Assembly (NCBI RefSeq): GCF_014656415.1
Contig: NZ_BNCJ01000001.1
Location: forward strand, 62,001 to 126,000
DNA length: 64,000 nucleotides
Reading direction: 5' to 3'
Source of the DNA: Seohaeicola zhoushanensis
Lineage (GTDB): Bacteria; Pseudomonadota; Alphaproteobacteria; Rhodobacterales; Rhodobacteraceae
In this document: in pieces, positions 16,618 through 26,992 of the stretch
Layout: each line of letters begins with the position of its first letter
Numbering within the stretch: position 1 is the first letter of the stretch
Translations under genes and position numbers: made by a program
The notes under the pieces: generated by a model
The model's input: only the letters and a program-made list of their open reading frames with translations
What the model was told of the DNA's origin: nothing
The model's database searches: none

Positions 16618-19600
16618 CACAAACCGCCCTCCCCGATCTTACCGGTCAGCCCGGTGCCGCCGAGGCAGATCCCGGCTTCTGGGAAACTGCCGGGGCCGCG
16701 TGGCGGGCCGAGACCGTGCGCACCGACGCCTGGTCCTATTCGGCCCGCGTTCGTGACCAGCTGTTCATGTCGATCTACGACCGGCTGGACGATGCCGCGA
16801 AGGAGCGCGTCTGGAACTACCGGCAGCGCAACATCAACGACGCGGCCGGCCAGGAAACCATGCTGCTGAATGAGGCCGGCAAGCTGCGCAGCGCCGGCGA
16901 TCCTGCCTGGGAGGGGCTGCCCGCCACCCGCGACGAGATGACAGCCGAGGTGAACCGCCGCCGGCGCGATGTCCTGGACGATGCAGAAGCCGTCATGGAT
17001 GCCGGCAGCGGCCTGGCCGGGTTCCTGGGCGGCAGCGCGCGGGCGATGACCGATCCCATCAGCCTGGCGATGGCTCCACTCGGCGCCGGCGGCGCCCTCT
17101 GGAAGATCACCGCACGCGAAGCCCTGCTGGGCGCTGCCGGCGAGGCGCTCGTGCTGCCCCGCGAGTTCGAGGTGGCCGAGGACCTGGACCTGCCGACGCC
17201 GGCAGTGCTGCCTCGTCTGGCAACCGGTGCCGCAGCTGGCGGCCTTCTCGGCCTGACCTTCGCCGGTGCCGAGCGCCTGGTGCGCTACGCCGTCGGCCGC
17301 AAGGCCGTGACCCGCGAGAGCCGCCCCGACGGCGTCAGCGAGATCGAGCATTCGGACGAGATCGAGGCCCGGCGTCACGAGATGGAATTCGGACCCGGCG
17401 CCGAGATCGAGCGCCCGGCCGCGGGCACACTCGGCGACCTGCTGCGAATGGGCGACTTCGACTTTTCCCGCTCGGGCAATGCCAGCCCGATCACCAACCG
17501 CATCGGCTATGTCTACGGCCGGTTGCTGGAACGCGGAATGGAGCCGCATATCGCGGCCGGCTTCGTCGGCAACTTCATGGCCGAAAGCGGAGCCGGCTTG
17601 AACACCCGCGCCGTCGGCGACGGCGGCAACGCCTTCGGCATCGCCCAATGGAACGGACCGCGCCGCCACGCCTACCTGGATTTCGCATCCAGGGCCGGCA
17701 AGGATCCCGGCGACCTGGACACCCAGATCGACTTCGTGATGCACGAGTTGGCGACCACCGAGGCTGGCGCCATGGCGAAGATCTCCCAGGCGTCGGACGC
17801 CCGGCAGGCCGCCGCTCTCGTCTCGCAGTATTACGAGCGTCCGGGCACCCCGCATCTGCCGCGCCGCGTGGCCTATGCCTCGCATATTGCCCAGCAGCAC
17901 GAGGCCGGATCCGTGCCGCGGTGGGACGGGGCAGTCAGCACCAGCGCCGAGGGCACCACCACCTTTACCGGCTACGGCACCAGCCGCGGCTACACCGGCA
18001 CTGGCCAGGTCGCGGTTGGCGACACCATGCGCGTCGATGTGGAATACGAGGTTGTCGATGCCTCGCTCCTGCGCCGCGCCTCGGGCGATCTGCAACCGCG
18101 CGACCGCAGCCGCGTCGCCTCGGATGCCTGGGTCAGCGACACCGCCGCCCGCCTCGATCCCGCCCTTCTGATGCCTGCCCCCACCGCCGACCGTGGCGCA
18201 CCGCTGATCGGGCCGGACAACGTGATCGAGAGCGGCAACGGCCGCTTTGCCGCGATCGAACGCGCCTACGACCGGCACCCGGATCGCGCCGACGCCTACC
18301 GTCGGCAGATCGAGGCCACCACCGGCGCGCCGATCCCCGAGGGCATCGAACGTCCCGTCCTGGTCGCGCGGCGCACCTCCGAGCTGGACGATGCTGCGCG
18401 CCGCCAGCTGGTAGTCGAGGCGCAGGACAGCGGCGTCGCCCGCATGACGGCCGCCGAGCGTGCCCGCGTCGGCACCCGCGCGCTCAATGCGGATCTGCTG
18501 GGCCGGCTCGATCCTGCTACCAAGCTGAGCGCGGCCTCGAACCGCGACTTCGCGCGCGATTTCGCGGGCCACTTCCCGCGCGCCGAACGCAATGCTTTCG
18601 TCGGCCCCGATGGGCGCATCAGCGCGGACGGGATCCGGCAGATCCAGGACAGCCTGTTTGCCCGTGCCTGGGATGCACCCGACATCGTCGCCCGCGCCCT
18701 GGAGGCCGAACCGGGCGAGTTGAAGGGCCTGCTCGACGCCCTCGCCTCGGCCGCGCCCGACGTGGCGATGCTGCGCGCAGACATCGACGCCGGCCTGGTG
18801 CGCCCGGAGATGGACATCACGCCCTTCATCCTGGACGCGGTGCGGCTGATCGTGACCGCCCGCGACCTGGCCGAACGCGGCGGACAGGTCGCCGAGCTGC
18901 TGGAGGAACTGCTGGCCGAGGTCGACCTGCTGGACGGTGCCGTCGCGCCGCTGACGCAGGCCCTGGTGCGCCTCTTCGCCCCGAATGGCCGCCAGGCACC
19001 ATTCGCGAAGATCGCCGACTTCCTGCGCCGCTACGCCGCCGAGGCGCGCAAGGCGGGCCAGACCGGCGACGCGCTGCTCGATCCGCCCAGCCCGCTGGAC
19101 GTGCTGAAGCGCATTGCGCCCGATGCCTTCGGCGACCTGACCGAGATGGGTGCCGCGCGGGCGATGGCCCGCGAACCCGAGGTGCAGGATCTGCCGGACA
19201 GCGCCTACAACGACGGCGCGGCCAGCCCCGAGGCCGAGGCTGCCGCGGATCTCGCCGAGCAGGAGCTGGCGGCAATCGCCCCCTCGCGGCCGGCCATGGC
19301 CGAGGTCGCGGATCCGAAGGCGCTGGAAGCGCAGCTGAAGCAGGCCCAGCCGGTCAAGACCATGGACGACATCTTTGCCCTGGCGCCCGAGGCTCAGGCC
19401 TTCCTGGCGCGCCTGGGCAAGTCGATCGAGGACGAGCTGGGCGTGACCTTCAAGGATCCCGGCTTCAAGAAGCGCGCGACGGCCGACGAGAAGATGGGCC
19501 GCAAGCGATACTCGCACGTCAATCAGATCACTGACGTGGCCCGCGCGGGCTTCATCGTGCGCACCGCCGAGGAAGCCGACCAGGTCGTCGCCCGGTTGGC

Positions 19601-20252
19601 CGCAGCTGCTGGCGTGATGGATGAAGGCTGGAACGTCAACCCGGTGTCTTACCTGGACCGCAAGGTGCTGGTGCAGACCCCGAACGGCCTGCTGGCCGAG
19701 GTTCAGCTCTGGACCCCCGAAATGATCGCGGCCAAGAAGACGGGCCACAAGCTCTACACGCAGTCGCGATCGGCAAGTGATCCGGCCGAGATCGAGCGGC
19801 TGCAAGCCGAGCAGATGGAGCTTTATTCGGCGGCGCTGGCCCGCGAGGATGCTTCGCTGGCGAAGGTTGCCGGCGGCTCGAATGCGCCGAAGGTGCTGGC
19901 GAACCTGGACTTGAGATCCTCGGCCGAGGCGACCACTCGGCCGCTTTCGGCGACATCGAGCGCATCGACCGCTTCCCAGGCCCCGCCGCGTTCGAGCAGC
20001 GCAAGCGCCTCACCGCGCGCGGCCGAGAACAGAACCGCCGGTCGGCCGTCCCAATCTGCAAACACTGGTGTCATGGGGGATACCTCCACGCCAGATATAG
20101 CGCCTGCCGACGCAGGTTTCAATGACGTCGAGCTGACGTTGCCGGACGGCAACACCGTCTCGGCGCGCGAGCTCCTGGACGAACTGGACGCCGACGAGGC
20201 GCTGGACACCGTGATCGGCCTTTGCGCAACGAAAGGATCCGCCAATGGCTAA
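16614..20252 (+). CDS. Internal virion (ejection) protein with lysozyme, DdrB/ParB-like and RelA/SpoT-like domains
   Basis: 1212 residues. After a hydrophobic/helical N-terminus, residues about 293-430 form a phage tail-lysozyme-type domain (NFMAESGAGL with candidate catalytic Glu324, then AFGIAQWNGPRR). Residues about 480-815 resemble the DdrB/ParB-like nuclease superfamily (GPDNVIESGNGRFAAIERAY near 532-551). Residues about 905-1090 resemble the RelA/SpoT synthetase fold (DEKMGRKRYSHVNQITDVAR, then AEVQLWTPEM and HKLY). This is the layout of polyvalent proteins that phages inject with their DNA. The lysozyme opens the peptidoglycan; the other domains could act on the host. The stretch 19,910-20,080 is Ser/Arg-rich because a reverse-strand frame lies there. 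The C-terminus is acidic. Confidence 0.85.
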   Translation: MTQTALPDLTGQPGAAEADPGFWETAGAAWRAETVRTDAWSYSARVRDQLFMSIYDRLDDAAKERVWNYRQRNINDAAGQETMLLNEAGKLRSAGDPAWEGLPATRDEMTAEVNRRRRDVLDDAEAVMDAGSGLAGFLGGSARAMTDPISLAMAPLGAGGALWKITAREALLGAAGEALVLPREFEVAEDLDLPTPAVLPRLATGAAAGGLLGLTFAGAERLVRYAVGRKAVTRESRPDGVSEIEHSDEIEARRHEMEFGPGAEIERPAAGTLGDLLRMGDFDFSRSGNASPITNRIGYVYGRLLERGMEPHIAAGFVGNFMAESGAGLNTRAVGDGGNAFGIAQWNGPRRHAYLDFASRAGKDPGDLDTQIDFVMHELATTEAGAMAKISQASDARQAAALVSQYYERPGTPHLPRRVAYASHIAQQHEAGSVPRWDGAVSTSAEGTTTFTGYGTSRGYTGTGQVAVGDTMRVDVEYEVVDASLLRRASGDLQPRDRSRVASDAWVSDTAARLDPALLMPAPTADRGAPLIGPDNVIESGNGRFAAIERAYDRHPDRADAYRRQIEATTGAPIPEGIERPVLVARRTSELDDAARRQLVVEAQDSGVARMTAAERARVGTRALNADLLGRLDPATKLSAASNRDFARDFAGHFPRAERNAFVGPDGRISADGIRQIQDSLFARAWDAPDIVARALEAEPGELKGLLDALASAAPDVAMLRADIDAGLVRPEMDITPFILDAVRLIVTARDLAERGGQVAELLEELLAEVDLLDGAVAPLTQALVRLFAPNGRQAPFAKIADFLRRYAAEARKAGQTGDALLDPPSPLDVLKRIAPDAFGDLTEMGAARAMAREPEVQDLPDSAYNDGAASPEAEAAADLAEQELAAIAPSRPAMAEVADPKALEAQLKQAQPVKTMDDIFALAPEAQAFLARLGKSIEDELGVTFKDPGFKKRATADEKMGRKRYSHVNQITDVARAGFIVRTAEEADQVVARLAAAAGVMDEGWNVNPVSYLDRKVLVQTPNGLLAEVQLWTPEMIAAKKTGHKLYTQSRSASDPAEIERLQAEQMELYSAALAREDASLAKVAGGSNAPKVLANLDLRSSAEATTRPLSATSSASTASQAPPRSSSASASPRAAENRTAGRPSQSANTGVMGDTSTPDIAPADAGFNDVELTLPDGNTVSARELLDELDADEALDTVIGLCATKGSANG
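19823..20074 (-). CDS. Embedded antisense reading frame within the ejection-protein gene, 83 aa
   Basis: Reverse-strand frame with ATG at 20074 and GGAGG 8 bases upstream (20087-20083). The product begins MTPVFADWDGRPAVLFSAAR and continues with alternating hydrophobic and charged residues and GC-rich third positions, like a normal small protein, whereas the sense frame across the same bases is Ser/Thr/Arg-rich low complexity. The last 25 residues lie opposite a sense segment that looks genuine, so the real product may matter mainly in its first 55 residues. No family or function is known to me. It could be a gene inserted in reverse into a disordered linker of the ejection protein. Confidence 0.5.
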   Translation of the reverse strand: MTPVFADWDGRPAVLFSAARGEALALLERGGAWEAVDALDVAESGRVVASAEDLKSRFASTFGAFEPPATFASEASSRASAAE

Positions 20253-22737
20253 CCTGCACGATTGCCTGCAGCGCGCCGTGGACGCGGGCCAGCTCGACCA
20301 GGTGCGCGCCAACGGAGCGCGCTGGGAATATGACCAGCTTGTGGAGCGGTACTCTCAGGCGATGCCGCGCCACCAGGCTGAAGCGACCGCCGTCGCCCAT
20401 TTGAAAGAGGCAACTTCAAGGGCACGGCGGTCGCGGAGGCATATGGTCTTGAACCAGCTCCAGAGCATGGTTCGGATCCGCGACCTGATCGGCAACAGCC
20501 CGGATCCGGCAGTGGCGCTCAAGAACCTGTTGGAGTTCACTGAAGGCTCCGGCTTTACCGGCGAAAGCGTGTCCAGCTTGAAGAACGCCTATGTGCGCTC
20601 GATCAATGCCGGCCTGAACGACGTGCTGAAGGCGACCGGCCGCAACCTCCTGGGCAAGAGCCGCGACGTCGCCCTGCTGAAGGACGTCGTGCGCGAGCTG
20701 CATGGCGAGGCCACCGGCAAGCCGCGCGCGGTGCAGCTGGCCGACGCAGTGCGCCACCAGCAGAAGCGGATGCGCCAGGCCTTCAACGCCCACGGTGGCG
20801 ACATCGGCGAGATCGCCGACTACGGCCTGGCGCACAGCCACGACACCGCGCGGCTGCGCAAGGCCGGCTTCGACACCTGGGCGAAAGAGATTGCCCCGCG
20901 CCTGGCGTGGGACCGGATCATCGACAAGAAGACCGGCCAGCCTTTTGCGGCTCAAGGCGGACGTCCCGCGCCGGCAGCCGAGGCTGCCTTCCTGCGCGAC
21001 GTCTACCAGGGCATCGTCACCCGTGGCTGGGACGATCAGTTCCCGAAGATGACCGTCGGCGGCAAGGCGCTCTACAACACCCGCGCCGAGGCTCGGGTGC
21101 TGCACTTCCGGGACGGCAGCAACTGGCTCGAATACAACGCCAAGTTCGGAAGCGCCGATCCCTTCAGCGCGATGATCGGGCAGCTGCACGGCATGGCGCG
21201 CGATGTCGCGCTGATGCGCGTTCTGGGACCGAACCCGAAACTGGGCCTCGAATTCGCGTCGCAGGTGGCGACCAAGCGCGCGACGACGGCCAGCGATTGG
21301 AAGCTGGAAGCCCGCGTGAAGTCAGCGGCCGGAACGGCCAAGACAATGCTCGCGCATCTGGACGGCTCCGCCAGCGTGGCTGAAGCCGAAAGCTGGGGGC
21401 GGTTCTTCGCAGGCGCTCGGCAGGTTCTGACCTCGATCCAGCTTGGCTCGGCCATCCTGTCTTCTACCACCGACCTGGCGACCATCAGGATAGGCGCTGC
21501 CGTTTCCGGGCTGAACCCAAACAATGTGACGGCGCGCCATGTCCAGCTGATGGCGAGCCATGCAACCCGCGAGACGGCCGCCCGCATGGGCTATATTGCC
21601 GATACGCTGGCCAATGCCGGCAGCACGACCGCTCGCTTCACCGGCGAGGTCATGTCCGGCGAGCTGCCCGAGCTCCTGTCCAACATCACCATGCGCGCCT
21701 CGGGCCTGGCCTATTGGACCGACATGGCCCGCACCGCCTTCAAGATGGAATTCGCGGGCTACCTCGCGGACAACGCCGGGAAGGCCTTCGATCAGATCGA
21801 CGCGCCCCTGAAGAAGCTCTTCACCGATCGCGGCATCACGGCCGCTGACTGGGACCTTCTGCGCGATCCCGCGACACTCTTCGACGCCGGCGGCGGCAAG
21901 ACCTTCCTGACCGCCCATCACTTCCTCGAACACCAGGCGAAGCTGACCCGCGCCCAGGCCGAGGGGCTGGCGATGCGCCTGGACATGGCGATCGAGGAAC
22001 AGATGGAAATCGCCATCCCCAACGCTTCGCTTGAAGGGACGGCCTTCGTGTTGCGGGGGAACAAGCCAGGCACCTTTGCCGGCGAGTTCCTTCGCAGCAC
22101 CGCACAATACAAGAACTTCGCCCTTTCATTGACGCTCGGCCAGTACCGCCGGTTCATCGGGAGGCCGACGCCCTGGTCTAAAGCGGTCTATGCCGCGAAG
22201 GTTTCAGTCGGCCTCATCACGCTCGGCGCCCTCGCTGTGCAACTGAAAGAACTGGCCAAGGGCAACGATCCACGCCCGATGGACACCGGCAAGTTCTGGA
22301 TGGCTGCCCTAATGCAGGGCGGCGGTCTCGGGATCTTCGGAGACTTCTTCAGCTCGGAGACCAGTCGCTCTGGTGGCGGAATTGGCGAAACGCTGGCGGG
22401 CCCTGTGGCGGGCCTGGCGAGCGATGTCATGCGTCCCGTCGCTTCGAACGTACAGCGTCTGATCGAGGGCAAGGGCACGCTCTTCGGCCGCGATATCGCG
22501 AACTTCGCGCGCTACAACACGCCGGTTGCATCGAGCCTCTGGTACACCCGCCTCGCCTATGACCGGCTGGTGGCGGACACGCTGCAATCCTTCCTCGATC
22601 CTGAAGCCGAGCAGCAATGGCACCGCCAGATGCGCCGGCGCGAGAAGGACTATGGCACGCGCAGCTTCTGGCCGCGTGGCGCTGCTACCCCTGACCGAAC
22701 CCCCGATCTGACCAATGCCCTCGGAGGCCGCCCATGA
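20245..22737 (+). CDS. Second large internal virion/ejection protein, 830 aa
   Basis: The ATG at 20245 overlaps the end of the preceding gene by 8 bases, with AAAGGATCC just upstream. Mostly helical; motifs include NLHDCLQRAVDAGQLD at the start, GDIGEIADYGLAHSHDTARLR, WLEYNAKFGSADPFSAMIGQLHGMARDVALMR and a more hydrophobic C-terminal part (VSVGLITLGALAVQLKELAKG). Such large helical proteins next to the gp16-like gene occur in alphaproteobacterial podoviruses and are probably packaged in the inner core, or are the second half of a split gp16. No enzymatic motif is seen. Confidence 0.72.
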   Translation: MANLHDCLQRAVDAGQLDQVRANGARWEYDQLVERYSQAMPRHQAEATAVAHLKEATSRARRSRRHMVLNQLQSMVRIRDLIGNSPDPAVALKNLLEFTEGSGFTGESVSSLKNAYVRSINAGLNDVLKATGRNLLGKSRDVALLKDVVRELHGEATGKPRAVQLADAVRHQQKRMRQAFNAHGGDIGEIADYGLAHSHDTARLRKAGFDTWAKEIAPRLAWDRIIDKKTGQPFAAQGGRPAPAAEAAFLRDVYQGIVTRGWDDQFPKMTVGGKALYNTRAEARVLHFRDGSNWLEYNAKFGSADPFSAMIGQLHGMARDVALMRVLGPNPKLGLEFASQVATKRATTASDWKLEARVKSAAGTAKTMLAHLDGSASVAEAESWGRFFAGARQVLTSIQLGSAILSSTTDLATIRIGAAVSGLNPNNVTARHVQLMASHATRETAARMGYIADTLANAGSTTARFTGEVMSGELPELLSNITMRASGLAYWTDMARTAFKMEFAGYLADNAGKAFDQIDAPLKKLFTDRGITAADWDLLRDPATLFDAGGGKTFLTAHHFLEHQAKLTRAQAEGLAMRLDMAIEEQMEIAIPNASLEGTAFVLRGNKPGTFAGEFLRSTAQYKNFALSLTLGQYRRFIGRPTPWSKAVYAAKVSVGLITLGALAVQLKELAKGNDPRPMDTGKFWMAALMQGGGLGIFGDFFSSETSRSGGGIGETLAGPVAGLASDVMRPVASNVQRLIEGKGTLFGRDIANFARYNTPVASSLWYTRLAYDRLVADTLQSFLDPEAEQQWHRQMRRREKDYGTRSFWPRGAATPDRTPDLTNALGGRP

Positions 22738-25700
22738 CGACCGAGACCCAGACACCGACGCCTGTCTATTTGGTTGCCGGCACCGGACCCTACGAGATCA
22801 CTCATCCATTCCTGAGTGGCTCAGACATTGTCGTTCAGGTCCGCGATGGCGCCGACAGCGTGACGCTGGTCCCGTCCGACTACACCATTGTCCTGGCCGT
22901 CGATGGTCTCACGGGCACCCTCACGCTGGGCGCCGGGCCGGCAGCAACCTACGCCGGGTGGAGCCTCCTGATCTTTCGCGAAACGGCGATTGAGCAGGGC
23001 TGGGAAAGCCAGACTGCCCGCGAACAGGGCCTTGCCGCCCAGCTCGACAAGTTGACCCTCGCTGTCCAGGACACATGGGAGCGCACCCGCAGAATTCCGT
23101 TCCTGCTGCCTCATGGCGATGCGGGGGAAGATCTGCCGCTGGACGCCGCGCGCGCCGGCAAGATGCCGGTGTTTGACGAGGCGGGTGCGATGACGCTGCT
23201 GGATGCGCCGACCCAGGACGAGCTCGACGCGGTATCGGTCGCGTCGAGCGCGGCCGTGGCTGCAGCAGCGGCGGCGGCTGGGCATGCCGATGCTGCGGAA
23301 GACAGCGAGACAGCAGCGGCAGCGAGTGCAGGTGCGGCAGCTGCTTCCGCCGCTACGGCGATAACGAATGCGGAAACCGCAACTACCAAGGCGGCGGAAG
23401 CCTCGGAGGCGGCGGCCAGCATTCTCGATCTCGCAGTGGCGGCCAATCCGCTCGCTGCAGGAGAGACACCAACCGCCGCCTATAGCGCGGAATTCGGGCT
23501 GCTGACGTTTGGCATACCCGCTGGGGCCACCGGCGCCACCGGCGCCCAGGGCCCAGCGGGCGCCACTGGGCCGACAGGTCCGCAGGGGCCCACCGGACCG
23601 CAGGGCGCGGCCGGAACCGGTATCACGCCGAAAGGCAGCGTGGCTGACGTTCCATCGCTTCCCGCCTCGGGGAACGCCGATGGAGACGCCTACCTGGTGA
23701 CCGCGGACGGTCATCAGTATGTCTGGATCGGCTCCGGTTGGATCGACTACGGCATGATCCAGGGCCCGCAGGGCGATCCCGGTCCCACCGGTCCCACCGG
23801 CGCGGCCGGCGCAACGGGTGCCACGGGGGCAACCGGCCCGGCAGGCCCGCAAGGCCCGCAGGGTCCGCAGGGCCCCCAAGGTCCGGCGGTCGATGTGAAT
23901 GCCCTGAGCCTTGCCAGGCGGTTCGAAACGCTGACAGCCGCCGTCGGCGCGACAGGTCTCACCGTCGGGAAATATGTTGCGACGCGCGGGAGAGGCTACG
24001 CCGGCGACAAAGGCGATGCAGAATACCTGGTCATCGCCGACGGGGTGGGCACGGTCGACGGCAGTGTTATCGTGCAAGGCACCGGCGTCCGGCTGAAGCT
24101 CGTCTATTACCGGGGCATCAAGGCCGAATGGTTCGGCTGCACGCTGCCTTCCGACGGCATCCCCGTTGATCGCACCGACGAGTTCAATGCGGCCGCAGCA
24201 TTCGCCTGCGACCTGTCTAGGGACGGCAGAACCGACGCTGAACCGAACGTCTTCTTCTCGTGCGAAAGCGACTTCCTCGCCTCCGGCCCGCTGCATATCA
24301 CCAAGTCTGGCGGGGCATCAGGTGAGCTTCGTGCCTACATTCCATGCCGCATCCAAGCGACCGGCGGCGGCGATTTCGAGGCCCACTATGCCGGCACCTA
24401 TCTGTCGGCTGGTGTCCCGGTCGCAGAGATCGCGCCTCTGCCGATCTTCAACTTGAAGCTCCAGCGATCCATCGTGGAGCTCGGCCCGATCGACTGTAAG
24501 TTCTGGTGCTCGGGCATCCGGTATCACACCTGCACCGGTACCCAGATTACGCCCCGCCAAGTCTACCATTTCCGGAAGTATGGGCACCTGATCCTCGATC
24601 GGTCGAACAACGGCCTGGTTATCTACGACCCAGACTGCAAGCAGTGGCTGCTGGGTAGCGAAGACGCCAATGATTTCGACGGGCGCATGGGCGCAGGCGG
24701 CAATACGAACCAGACCAACTACACCGGAGACTGCATCGTGCACCTCACCAAGGACCATATGGTTCGAGGCGGCACGCTCGGCTGGTCGAAGTCCGCGATC
24801 CTGCTGCTTGACGACTATAGCAAGGCTGGCGCCCGGAATGCCGAGCGCGAGGACTTCTACTTTGACGGCCTCTCCAGCGAGGTCGATTTCAAGGAGAAGT
24901 CGAAGGGCACCGGGGATGTCTTCTACATCGGATGCCACGTCATGCAGGGCTTCGGTGGCAGTGCCGCCTCTCCCCGATATGATCGGATTGAGCTCGGCGG
25001 ACCGGTGTCGATCGAGTGCTACAACACCGGCAACAACGCCTATTTCCTGAATGGCGACATCGACGCGTCGACAGTGCAGCTGTTCGGCAAGTCGCTGCAG
25101 ATGACGAACAGCTCCTACATCTCCGGGGGCACCAACAGGTTCCCCGACGACTTGGGCGCCAATGCCGACCGCGTGGTCGTCATGGACCCGCGTGTCCGCA
25201 TCTATGCCGACAATAGCCCCAACCCCTCGGGCGGGCTGATCGCGGGCGTGGCGAATTGCACGATCGGGGTCTTCCCGCGTGCCGGCTACACCGACTTCGA
25301 CGGCGACTACACCGACTGGAACCTGCTCAACCAGCCTGCCGGCGCGGTTGGAAGGCTGACCTTTGCCAAGTTCCTCGCCTATGATAGCAGCGGCCGCACG
25401 GCGCGCGGGCTGGTCAGCGGCAACTGCGACGTGAAGGTGCCGACCAGCGCGACCGTCAATGCCCTGTATGTTGTCGCCCAGGACATGGACGTGCTGACGG
25501 ACAACTCGATCGTGCTGCGCGGCGCGGGGGGCACGGTCAGCTTCCAGCTGAACCGCGGCGACTATGTGATTATCACCGCCAGCTATTCCGGCAACACGTC
25601 GCGCGACTGGCTCCCGGCCAGCATGGCGGTATCCAGCTATGGCGATGTGGACGCCCGCAGCACGCCCTACACCTCCGAGTTTGGTCAGCCGAAAAACATC

Positions 25701-26195
25701 CTCTGGGCGCGCACCGACATTGCCAAGCCGATCGAGCGGCACTTTCGCCCGGGCGGCAAGCTCGGGCGCTATTACAACATCAACGGCGCCACGTTCGAAT
25801 GGAAATACGACGGCACCGAGGTCACGCATAAGATCGACGGGACGGATATCCTTGCCTACGATGCCAACGGCGTCCGGGATCGCGCCTGGTATCTGGCCCG
25901 CTCTGGCGGCGAGCTGACGATCGCGGCCGGCTCGATCACACCCCACAGCATCGTGCATCGGATCGACACCGAGGCCGACGCGGCGTCCGACGATCTCGAA
26001 ACCATCCAGTCGACCAACGCGCCCGGCGGCCAGGTGCTCTACCTGCGGACGGAAAGCAGCGCCCGCGATGTCGTAATCAAGCACGGCGTCGGCAACATCA
26101 TCTGCGCCTCTGGCGCCGATTTCACCCTCAGCAGCACCGACAAGGTCGCGCACCTCGTGCGCATTGGGACCTCGTGGATGTGTGTGAACGGATAG
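22734..26195 (+). CDS. Tail fibre with T7 gp17-like N-terminus and collagen-like repeats
   Basis: 1153 residues. Residues 8-130 resemble the T7 gp17 particle-attachment domain ([16 protein letters not shown], then [15 protein letters not shown]). Then come an Ala-rich coiled-coil-like stretch (165-235), two collagen-like Gly-x-y tracts (about 263-297 and 343-387), and from residue 390 a beta-helix-like region probably forming the receptor-binding part ([21 protein letters not shown] is common at the start of phage beta-helix domains). The C-terminus, [19 protein letters not shown], is a common fibre tip. The start overlaps the previous stop. Confidence 0.88.
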   Translation: MTTETQTPTPVYLVAGTGPYEITHPFLSGSDIVVQVRDGADSVTLVPSDYTIVLAVDGLTGTLTLGAGPAATYAGWSLLIFRETAIEQGWESQTAREQGLAAQLDKLTLAVQDTWERTRRIPFLLPHGDAGEDLPLDAARAGKMPVFDEAGAMTLLDAPTQDELDAVSVASSAAVAAAAAAAGHADAAEDSETAAAASAGAAAASAATAITNAETATTKAAEASEAAASILDLAVAANPLAAGETPTAAYSAEFGLLTFGIPAGATGATGAQGPAGATGPTGPQGPTGPQGAAGTGITPKGSVADVPSLPASGNADGDAYLVTADGHQYVWIGSGWIDYGMIQGPQGDPGPTGPTGAAGATGATGATGPAGPQGPQGPQGPQGPAVDVNALSLARRFETLTAAVGATGLTVGKYVATRGRGYAGDKGDAEYLVIADGVGTVDGSVIVQGTGVRLKLVYYRGIKAEWFGCTLPSDGIPVDRTDEFNAAAAFACDLSRDGRTDAEPNVFFSCESDFLASGPLHITKSGGASGELRAYIPCRIQATGGGDFEAHYAGTYLSAGVPVAEIAPLPIFNLKLQRSIVELGPIDCKFWCSGIRYHTCTGTQITPRQVYHFRKYGHLILDRSNNGLVIYDPDCKQWLLGSEDANDFDGRMGAGGNTNQTNYTGDCIVHLTKDHMVRGGTLGWSKSAILLLDDYSKAGARNAEREDFYFDGLSSEVDFKEKSKGTGDVFYIGCHVMQGFGGSAASPRYDRIELGGPVSIECYNTGNNAYFLNGDIDASTVQLFGKSLQMTNSSYISGGTNRFPDDLGANADRVVVMDPRVRIYADNSPNPSGGLIAGVANCTIGVFPRAGYTDFDGDYTDWNLLNQPAGAVGRLTFAKFLAYDSSGRTARGLVSGNCDVKVPTSATVNALYVVAQDMDVLTDNSIVLRGAGGTVSFQLNRGDYVIITASYSGNTSRDWLPASMAVSSYGDVDARSTPYTSEFGQPKNILWARTDIAKPIERHFRPGGKLGRYYNINGATFEWKYDGTEVTHKIDGTDILAYDANGVRDRAWYLARSGGELTIAAGSITPHSIVHRIDTEADAASDDLETIQSTNAPGGQVLYLRTESSARDVVIKHGVGNIICASGADFTLSSTDKVAHLVRIGTSWMCVNG

Positions 26196-26199
26196 GCCC

Positions 26200-26409
26200 A
26201 TGGACTGGCTCGCCATCACAAAGGAACTGGGGGGCGGATTGCCGGCGCTGGTGATCGTCGCCCTGGCCTTCGCCTACTGGCAGGAGCGCCGCGAGGGCCG
26301 CGCCCGCGAGCGCGAGCTGATTGACCGGGCATTCGATCGAGAGCGCGAACACAGCCGCGAGCTGGTGACCACTATCGATGCGGTGCGCACCGCTGGGGGG
26401 AGGCAATGA
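26200..26409 (+). CDS. Small membrane protein, holin-like, 69 aa
   Basis: One hydrophobic span near the N-terminus (LPALVIVALAFAYWQ, about residues 14-28) followed by a highly charged helix (ERREGRARERELIDRAFDRE). This layout, and its place as first gene of the lysis cassette, suit a small holin-type or pinholin-type protein, but small phage membrane proteins of other kinds look the same. It starts 5 bases after the tail fibre stop; its stop overlaps the next ATG. Confidence 0.68.
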   Translation: MDWLAITKELGGGLPALVIVALAFAYWQERREGRARERELIDRAFDREREHSRELVTTIDAVRTAGGRQ

Positions 26410-26570
26410 ACATGCTGCAACTCATTGCCCGCGCCGTCGCGCCCAGGCCGCGCCAGGACGACAGCGCGCTGATCGCCGAGCAGCGCCACACCGACGAGTT
26501 GCGCGCCGAGCTGGCGCGCCGCCGCGAACAGCTTCTCGCCGATACTCTGAAGAAAGGCAGCGACGAATGA
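26406..26570 (+). CDS. Small helical lysis-cassette protein, 54 aa
   Basis: ATG at 26406 overlaps the previous stop (ATGA) and TGA at 26568-26570 overlaps the next ATG. The product starts MNMLQLIARAVAPRPRQDD and continues as a charged, probably coiled-coil helix (ALIAEQRHTDELRAELARRR). No membrane span is seen. It is short, but coupling on both sides makes it a convincing gene. Function unknown. Confidence 0.65.
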   Translation: MNMLQLIARAVAPRPRQDDSALIAEQRHTDELRAELARRREQLLADTLKKGSDE

Positions 26571-26992
26571 CCGCCCCGGAAATCATCAGCTTCTTGGCCG
26601 GCGGCGCGCTGCTGGTCATGTCCGTGTTCGTCATGTTCGCCTATCGCCCTGGCGGTGACCGCGTTGACAGCGGCCCCAGCCTCCTGGCGTTGGCGATCTG
26701 GATCGGCTTCTTCGCGGCCGCCGTGAACACTGCCTACTGGCAGATCTTCGGCACCATCTCCGTTGCCGCCGGCTGGCTCACACCCGAGCAGTTGCGGGCC
26801 GGCGGCAAGTATGCCGACCTGTTGTTCAAGGGCGGCGGCGCCTTCGCAGGATGGCTGCACCTGAAAGCGATGCACCAGTCCCTCGATCCCGAGGACCGGC
26901 CCTACTGGTCCGTCCTCGAGATGTCCTTCTACCCCCGGCGCCGACTGTGCCTGCGCACCCTCGCGCGTATCCTGAACCGGGTGCCCAAATGA
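26567..26992 (+). CDS. Membrane protein of the lysis cassette (holin candidate), 141 aa
   Basis: Two clear hydrophobic spans, about residues 7-26 (SFLAGGALLVMSVFVMFAY) and 37-58 (SLLALAIWIGFFAAAVNTAYW), followed by a soluble C-terminal half with a basic tail (PRRRLCLRTLARILNR). With the 69-residue protein upstream it is the best holin candidate for releasing or activating the amidase endolysin encoded 290 bases later. Start and stop both overlap the neighbours. Confidence 0.68.
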   Translation: MTAPEIISFLAGGALLVMSVFVMFAYRPGGDRVDSGPSLLALAIWIGFFAAAVNTAYWQIFGTISVAAGWLTPEQLRAGGKYADLLFKGGGAFAGWLHLKAMHQSLDPEDRPYWSVLEMSFYPRRRLCLRTLARILNRVPK

